From Semisulcospira habei (lineage: Eukaryota; Mollusca; Gastropoda; Semisulcospiridae), in the NCBI GenBank assembly GCA_036245525.1, contig BTPG01000002.1:165081439-165145438 (forward strand): a DNA stretch of 64,000 bases, written 5' to 3'. A program made the translations under genes and the position numbers. Within the stretch, counting starts at the first letter, position 1. Each line of letters begins with the position of its first letter. A model generated the notes under the pieces. That model was given only the letters and a program-made list of their open reading frames with translations, was not told where the DNA came from and did no database searches. Below are positions 44,030-52,710 of this stretch, in pieces.

Positions 44030-46977
44030 CACTTTTACAGACTTTAGATACTGAGATCAGCGATCACTGAATGCAATAAATGCACAACGTATAGTGTCCC
44101 ACCGCCAGTCTGGCAAGGATCGCTTTGCAAGAGGCATAGATACTCATGCGGCCCCGCAAATGCGGGGCCGCATGAGGATCTATGCCTCTTGTTGTACCAG
44201 GCGATTTACACCCGTCTTCTTCACGCGTAGGCCGGGGTCTTATTTCCGTAGGGATCTTCTGTCTTTATGTGTGGTCGGGGGGGGGGGGGATGTGGGGGGG
44301 GGGGGTCGCCTCTCTTCAGTGTGGAGGGGTCCGACTACTCTCTTTGCGTGGAAGGGGTCCTCTGGCATTCCGTCCACAACTGATAGCACACAAACTAATT
44401 CCAGCAGCTGCACACACTCGAGTAAGGAAAACCATTCCTCAGCAGCATTATACGGCATCATATTGGTAGGAACGGTGCACTGATCGCATTTTTGTGTGTG
44501 AAGAAATGCAGACATTTAAACAAAGGTATACATCGGTTGAAAGCTTGATGTTTTGCAGAGACAAGAGGCACATTATTCCAGTGTATTCAGACCGACTGTT
44601 GCTAGAAGCACAGATTCTCATGAGTCCCTACAGCTCTTCAGCGGGTCTTCATGAGAGTCTGTGTTCCGTGTAGATCGATGAATGATGTTTTACTCTTAGT
44701 GCACAAACGGGATACAACTCTCCGTAATTGAAGCGCAAGTCATGCCTTTCTCTAAACACTTTTAAATTCTGCTCCACGACCACAGAATTTGATCCATGGG
44801 CTAAAAGTTAAACTGGCACTTCAGCCATCCGGCACTGAAGTTCTCTCCATTTCAAAGAGTTAGCATTTTTGCAGCGATAGAGTTTGACCGGAGATGTCTA
44901 CCGCGGCTTCGTCAGAGACAAAAGACATCCGCGACAGATCCCCGCAGCACAAAAGGTTCTCGGGCCGCTCGACAGCCTTAGCTGACCCGCGCACGGCCGT
45001 GCGCGAGCCAGCTAAGGCCGACGTCGTCCCGATGACCTTTTGCTCACGGGACATACACTCTGAGACCGGTGACTGATCCAGCAATGGCGACAGATTCCAA
45101 AGCGGGTGGGTGGGTGGGTGGGTTTGGGTGTGAAATATGCGAGCAGCTGCACCGTGTGAAGCGCTTGAGACGGAACTTTCTAGGCCGGGTGATTGTTATC
45201 AGATGGATGTTTGCAGAGTGGAATTTCTCCATTGCTGCATTGTTATGCGGGTTATCACGCCATCGAAAAGTGCACTTGCAGCCCCGAGAGGCGAATTTTT
45301 TTGGTAATCCCTTAACTCATTCTACCCCAGACACACCACAGCAAGATAAGGATCGACCATGATAGTTCAAGGGTGATGCCAGAATAGCTTGGCGCCTATG
45401 GGCGCCAAGCTATTCTGGCATCACCCTTGAACTATCATGGTCGATCTGTGTCCTGCACTAGAGTGCAGTCTTCAGAGGACAAGGGCACAATTTGGGGATT
45501 TCGGTGTTGGGGTAGAATGAGTTAACTCAGTGCCGGGGCAAGGCGAACGCCGTTGACCCATTTGCAAGAGACACAAACCCTCATGAGCCCCAGCAATCGC
45601 ATGGGGGCGCATGAATGTTTATGTCTCTTGTCTCATGTCTCTTGTTACTCCTATGTTATCTATGTTAGTTTTGGTCCCAGCTACATTGTGTTATTTAGGC
45701 GAATGTCGCCCAGTGTGCAGTGGTTTCAGACGCGCAATTCGGGATCACTGGCAGCGAAGGGGTTACAACCTTGCCCTCTGACGAGCCTGTTACAAAGTCA
45801 TTGACGACTGGGGCTCAGTTGCACGAAATAGCGTAATTCCCGCGGAAGCCTCTAATTAAGCAAGGTGGTCCGAAGCACCTTGCTTAGTGATTTGCGCAGG
45901 CCTTTAACCCTTATCATTCGGAATACACCATTGTGTGAAATAAGTTTGACAAAAATAGTTCAAGGGTAGTGCCAGAATAGCTTGGCGCATCTAGGCGCCA
46001 AGCTATTCTGGCACCACCCTTGATTTAAAGCCATTAGTTTATATCCTTATATGTAGCGTGCATATGGCAGTGTACAAAATAATTTATTAATTTGAAGCTT
46101 TTAGCCTCAGTATGATATGGGTTAAGCTCTCTGCCTAGGACTGAGCCCCGCGGACCGTTGTAGACGTGGACAATCCTTCTACGATGACTGTAAACGCCTC
46201 TGTCATTTTTTAAACATGTGTGATCTGCAACAGAGAAAACTAAACTTTGCAACTGTCTTTCCATCCGCTTATCAATGAACTGAGAAGTCAGTGTTGGTTT
46301 GAACTAATCACTGCATGTAGTCGATGAGGAAACACAGTCCCGCGCGGGGTTTCTGCTGCTGTAATATACACTTCCTAGTCGATGCACAAAACCAAATCGT
46401 CTGGCCGGTGTTCAACAGTAGAGAGATTACGTTTACGCCTGACCGTCGACTCCCAACAGCAATGGAGACGCGCGAAATCACGACTGATAACTTGATCAGC
46501 TTGGACCACTCACTCTCTGGTCTAGACAACACTCTGAGACTAAACATCTCTAAGAGGCACAGATCCTCATGTTCAAGGGTGGTGGCAGAATAGCTTGGGG
46601 CCTATATGCGCCAAGCTATTCTGCCACCACGGCCCTTGAACTATCTTGGTCGAGCCATATCTTGCCGTTGTGTGTCGCGGGCAGAATGAGTTAAGGGGTA
46701 CTGAGACGTTGTCGGTTCAATTGTAGCTACTGACGTTCGCGGCCTAGTTGCACCGAGCCGCTGAATCCTGTCCCATCCCAGTAATATAAGTTTACTCATT
46801 CGAAACGTGCCGCCTCCGGATACGCGGCTTATGCCGCGTATCCGGATGCGGCAAGTCTCGAATGAGTTAATGTGACTGAGGTTTCAGACAGTCCCATCTT
46901 GATGAATGAAGTCAGCTGTGCATTGCCGCCAGCAATCACATCCCAAAATAAGTTAACATGTTGATAAAGGCCTTCGC

Positions 46978-47031
<54 letters not shown>

Positions 47032-47145
47032 GTGTGTGTGTGCGTGTGTGTGTGCGTGCGTGTTTGATTGCCAGGTGTGTGTGTGCGTGTGTGTTTGATT
47101 GCCATGTGTGTGTGTGTGTGTGTTTGTGCGTATGTGTGTTTGTGT

Positions 47146-47189
<44 letters not shown>

Positions 47190-48089
47190 CTGTGTGTGTG
47201 TGTGTGTGTGTGGGGGGGGGGCTGTGTGTGTTCGTGCGTGCGTGCCTATGCCGGAGCGTGCGAGTGTGAGTGCGCCCGATGTGCGTGTGAGTGCGCGCCG
47301 GCGTGAGTGTGAGAGTCTGACGTGAGTGCGCGCGCGCACGCCCGCACGCATATATGTTTTTATAAGACATTAAGTGCGCTTCAGCGTAAATGTCAAGGAA
47401 AAATGGCATGTGTATAAATGCCGTAATGCCGGTGAGGCTTGAGAACTAAGTGGTTCTTGTTTTACACTGCGTGCTTGTCTCATGCGTGCTTGTTTTTGTT
47501 TTTACCCTTTAGCACGCAAGTGCAGCCGCGCCAGAGGTCACCCTGACACCACAAGGGCGTGAGTTATCCACTCTTTTCTTGTCTGCCCTAGAAACTCGTT
47601 TGATCTCTAAAATACTACACCATTGTAGATTGAACGCACATGGCGGATGCACCCCTCCCTTTCGCCTTCCGCGTTCTGTTGTCTAATATAAACTGACCCA
47701 GCGAAACGGTGCCAACAAGAGGCATTAGACAGACATGAGGCATAGATCTTCAGTCGCGTACCCCAGCAGTCCGCGGGTGCACATGAGGATCTGTGCCTCT
47801 TGTAAAGGCTTTTTGTTTAGTTCGGTTCCCAATGCGAGTCAAATCTCTTTTGGCGGGGCGACTCGACTGAAATTCCCCATATAGCACAAGGAGCGAATGA
47901 AGCTGAATATGATCCTTGAGAATAACCCGTTCAGTGCGGCCGAGAAAATGTGAGCACAGGCTACGCAACTGCAAGAGGTATAGATCTTCATGAGCCCCCG
48001 CAACTGCGGGGGCTCATGAGGATCTATGTCTCTTGCTCAGACAGCACTTGAATCCATGTTCCGGGGGCAGCTAGTTTTTTTGTTTTTTG

Positions 48090-48168
<79 letters not shown>

Positions 48169-51100
48169 GAGTTAACAAAGACAGTCTGCGTGAGCAACAG
48201 GTACTGATGATCGGCTTAAGCCCTCTTCTCCCACTGGGCGTATATTGTGTTTCTGAAATGTTTGTTCATTTAGTGCAACCTGCTTCAGGCAGAAAAGGGA
48301 TACACTGTTCGCAGTGTCTCCTGTGTTCCTAAATGTTTTACAATGATGATGAGGCGGCTGGACACTAAAGGGCTAACTTAACTCATTCTACCCCAGACAC
48401 ACCACAGCCAAGATATGGATCGACCATGATAGTTCAAGGGTGATGCCAGAATAGCTTGGCGCCCATGGGCTCCAAGCTATTCTGGCATCACCCTTTACTG
48501 AACTATCATGGTCGATCTGTGTCCTGCACTGCAGAGGACAGCGTTAAAATTTGGGGATTTCGGTCTTGGGGTACAATGAGTTAACTTATCACGTTTAAAA
48601 GTCGTAAAATATAAGACTTTTCTGCTCTACTTCTCCGTTGTAATTAAAAGACTGCTGCCGTTACAGTAAAAAATTTAAAAAAAAAACAAAAAACAACCTC
48701 CGTTACTTGTACATACACACACAGATTGTGAAAAGAAATATAGACAAGTTTTCAATTCTGAACAACATTGATAAACCTGTTGTACCGGCCAATTTTAGTA
48801 ATCAAAGCCCGCCATGGCCAAGAAAGAAAGGGTCCTCGGGCCCACTGCGGCCCTCGTGGTCCCTAAGACGTTTTACTGCTTGGGGGGGGGGGGGGGGGTA
48901 GGGGCAGATCGCTTTACTATGACCGACCAAAAGCCACAACTGTTCCAGGAATGGAACACAGGGAAATCTAAGTTGGTCTCAGCAAGAGGTATAGGCATCA
49001 TCATCATCATCAGTCCCTTGCCCGGTCTGGGCGTTCAAGTGGGGGGACTGAATGAGGCAGCAGCAACAGACAGTGCTCTCCACTGAGTTCTATTTTGGGC
49101 GGTGGCCAGCAAGTCTGGCATCTCGAGTTCGGTCCATTCTACCTACACACACACAAGAGGCATAGTAACGCCCGGTAACGGGGGGCTCATGAGGATCGAT
49201 GTCTCTTGTGTTGGATCGCGGTCACCTTTTGTCGGCAGCGAAGTGGTTAAATGATGGATTACCCTTCATTTCGCCAGGTAGATCACAACTTCTTGATTAG
49301 CAATGAAATTTGACATTTTATTGGTCGAACTTAGCAACTTTGCACCTGACCGTAAGAAAATTGAAGCACCAATTAGTTTTATTTACGATTCATGTTCTTG
49401 TTACAGCAAAAATCGAATGTGGAGATAATCCGCATATTCCTGCTAACGTCACGTATTCCGGCGGCCATGTTGCTGGACTTTACGCCGAGGGGAGATCATT
49501 CGAGTGCAGCTCGCAGCGTGTGGTCCGCAATAATAGTTATCTGCACATTATCCACAATGTTTTCGGCAGGGACTGTGGCGGGGTAAGAGGAATTAAATAG
49601 ATTGCATTCATAACTTGAGACCACTCCCGGCGGCCTCGTCCATCTGAAAGAGGCATGGATTCTCATGAGCCCCATGTAGTCGCAAGGGCCCACGAGAATC
49701 TATGCCTTTTACTGAACAATCGGCTTCAATTTTTTAACCCCTTGATTTCTACTGAATACTGAAACCGCTTGACTGAAAGACGCGTAACTACACCATCATT
49801 ATTAGGTGTTTGGGGAGTGAGGGTAGGGGGGGGGGGATGTTGGAATGGAGGTGGACGTGTGTGTGGGGGGGGGGGGAGGGGGCGGGGGCGGGGGGCGGGC
49901 GGGGTAGGATTTGGGAGGTGTTAGAAAGGGTGATGTTTGATGGGCGTGGGGGGATGGGGGTGTTGCGTGTTGTTAGTGAGAAAGGGTGATGTTTGATGGG
50001 CGTGGGGGGATGGGGGTGTTGCGTGTTGTTAGTGAGAAAGGGTGATGTTTGATGGGCGTGGGGGGATGGGGGTGTTGCGTGTTGTTAGTGAGCGTCTTAA
50101 CCCATTCAGCCCTGACGCACTACGGCAGGAGGTGGGTCGACCATGTTAATTCAAGGATAGTGCCAGATTAAACTGGCGACTGAAGGCGCCAAGCTAATCT
50201 GGCACTGCCTTTGAATTATCATGGTCGATCCATCTCCTGCAACTGATGCAAAGTCATTAGATGACACCTCCAAAATTTGGGAAATACGGCCGTTGTGCTG
50301 AATGAGTTAAGAAATTATTATAGCTTTAGGTGCGATTTGTTTAAAATCACGGCCTCCGCTCAAAGCCGTGCGTATCTGTCGAAGCGCCAAGTTAAAAAAA
50401 AATTCTTCTTACCTATTATGCATAATTTGTCTTGGTTTGTGATTTTGGACGTAACGTCCAAAATCACAGACCAGCACACGCAAATGTTTGATTGAGCTTA
50501 TTTATTTTCCAGACCATTAGCCGCACCACGAGCACCATTCGCATACGCGTGCAGCGTAACTATGGACTGGTTGTGCCGGGGGATAAAGTGCACGTGCTCA
50601 CGTGCAACTATGCAAAACAGGAGCAGGTGACGTCTTGGCCTGTCCGAATAAAGAGAGTTAATGCCAGGTCTTCGTCAGATGGAGATTCTGACAACAGTCT
50701 GGACGACTCTGGCGTTGTGGGCAATGATGCCGCTGGCGGAGAGGGTAGGGTAGGTGAGTTTGTGGTTGCAGACACTAACGTTACCGGAACAGGCTCTGCT
50801 GCCAACGGGACACTTCCTGCCGGCAATACCACCAGAGATGGTTTGGAAGGGGATGGCGCAATGGATGTGATATCGGATACTGCGGGCACTGATGTCGGCG
50901 TGGATCTGGATGGCATTGTTGACACCTCACTGTACAGTCCGGATGTCAAGGACTTTACAAATTTTGTTGACAAGCCGAAGAGTTCATCAAATTCATTCTT
51001 CATGGCCAGCGCGGCCGCGCTGGCCATGAAGGATGAATTTGATGAACTTTTCGGTACGTCGACGCTGGGCAGTGCTACAGCCAGTCGTGAAAAGAGTTGG

Positions 51101-51585
51101 CTTATTGGTGAAAGCAAGATGGCAAGTGACTACACCAGCCTGGCTACTAGCGAGAATGCTCCAGCTTTCCTTCTTTTCAACAATCCTGCCAAGGACCTCT
51201 TCAGCCCACTCGGATCATCCGTGCAGAGCGACGCGTCGCAGCCTCCAAAGACCAAGCCTAACCGGAAGTCGGACACTAAACCGACCGGGGCCATGTTCCC
51301 CGGCGCGGTCGTGGCGCCCTCTGCCTCGGTGCTGCAGCTGAACCTGATTAACGAGGACGGGCAGCTGACGGCGGTTGTCTATCCTGGCAAGCCTGTAGCA
51401 CTGGAGCTGCACTCTGCACATCAGTGTTAGTTGGATTCTTTTCATGAAATTAATAATTTTGATGACGTGAATACTTTTGTTTTATTGCTTCCAACATCAA
51501 TTCTAGTAGACAGACAGACAGACACACACGCACACACACACACGCACGCACGCACGCACACACACAAACACAATCACACACACAC

Positions 51586-51658
<73 letters not shown>

Positions 51659-52659
51659 ATCACACACACACGCGCGCGAACCCGCATGGGTAGTGTTTGA
51701 TGATATTGATGATGATGGTGGTGGTGATGATGATGATGATGTCAGCATCATCAGTATCGTCATCATCCAATGATCTGACAATGGATATTGAATTTGTCGT
51801 CAACTTTCTTATAGCTATGTGATACTTTTCTCAACTTTCCAAATGCACTGTGTGTGCACGTCAACTCACAGTCGTCCTAGCAAATGTGCCCCAAAACAAC
51901 AAGCATGCTTTAAAAAATATTTTCTATGCGTCCGTTTTCAGCGCCGTTTGGAACGCCTTTCGTAACACAGTGCAGCGTGACCAACCCTCTGGAAAAGATC
52001 GATGGAGGTCCGGAGCACCAGAGATTCTCTGCTAAGTTTGTGCACGAAGGGTACGCGATCTCTTTGCCTACTTACTTTTTTCACTGTTTGCTCAAGATGT
52101 GAAAAGGAATGATTTTGTACCTTACGCCTCTATTTGTATTTTCAAGGCTTTCATTTTTTTCTGTCTTTCCTGGCAGGTGCGGGCTGGGTGATGTTCTCCC
52201 AAAGTCTGCCGGGTTCCGCCGAGGTCGCCAGGGATACACAACTCCTTTCTTTGCCGTCAGCCCCACTTGGGTTCAACAGGGGGCGCTTCTCTTCGCATGT
52301 GACGTCATTATATGTCCAAATATGGGCCGTTGTAAACAGGTTCGCTTTTTTATAATTAAAAAAGTGTCTATATATTGACATTGATAGTCATTTATGAAGA
52401 GAACACACTAATAGAAAATAAATATATTACGTCCAAGATTAAAAAAAAATTAAGATTTAAAGGTATTAGTCAGTTGTCCTATTTGAGATATTTTGTCACA
52501 CTTCACCAGACATGACGCACACGTATGAGAAAATCAGAACAAGTAAAAAATGCAGGCTCACTCGTCTTAGGTATGAGTACACGTTCAATTAATTAAACAA
52601 TAAATTGCATGACATTTCGTTGTTATTGTTGTTCCTTTTAATATTGTATGATATTCTAT

Positions 52660-52710
<51 letters not shown>

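Noticed and set aside
46370..46550. Plausible coding frame IVWPVFNSREITFTPDRRLP in the first ZP intron
   Set aside because: Considered as the missing phase-shifting exon, but neither a good donor nor ZP-like residues were found, and the minus strand is equally open.
46936..47409. 157-codon His/Thr-rich minus-strand frame
   Set aside because: Translation of a (CA)n/(GT)n microsatellite; the same holds for frames at 17765-18370, 19137-19394, 51431-51781 and 61526-61948.
50608..51117. 169-codon minus-strand frame opposite the ZP exon
   Set aside because: Part of it mirrors the plus-strand peptide only because of the coding palindrome; the plus frame is supported by splice phases and ZP motifs.
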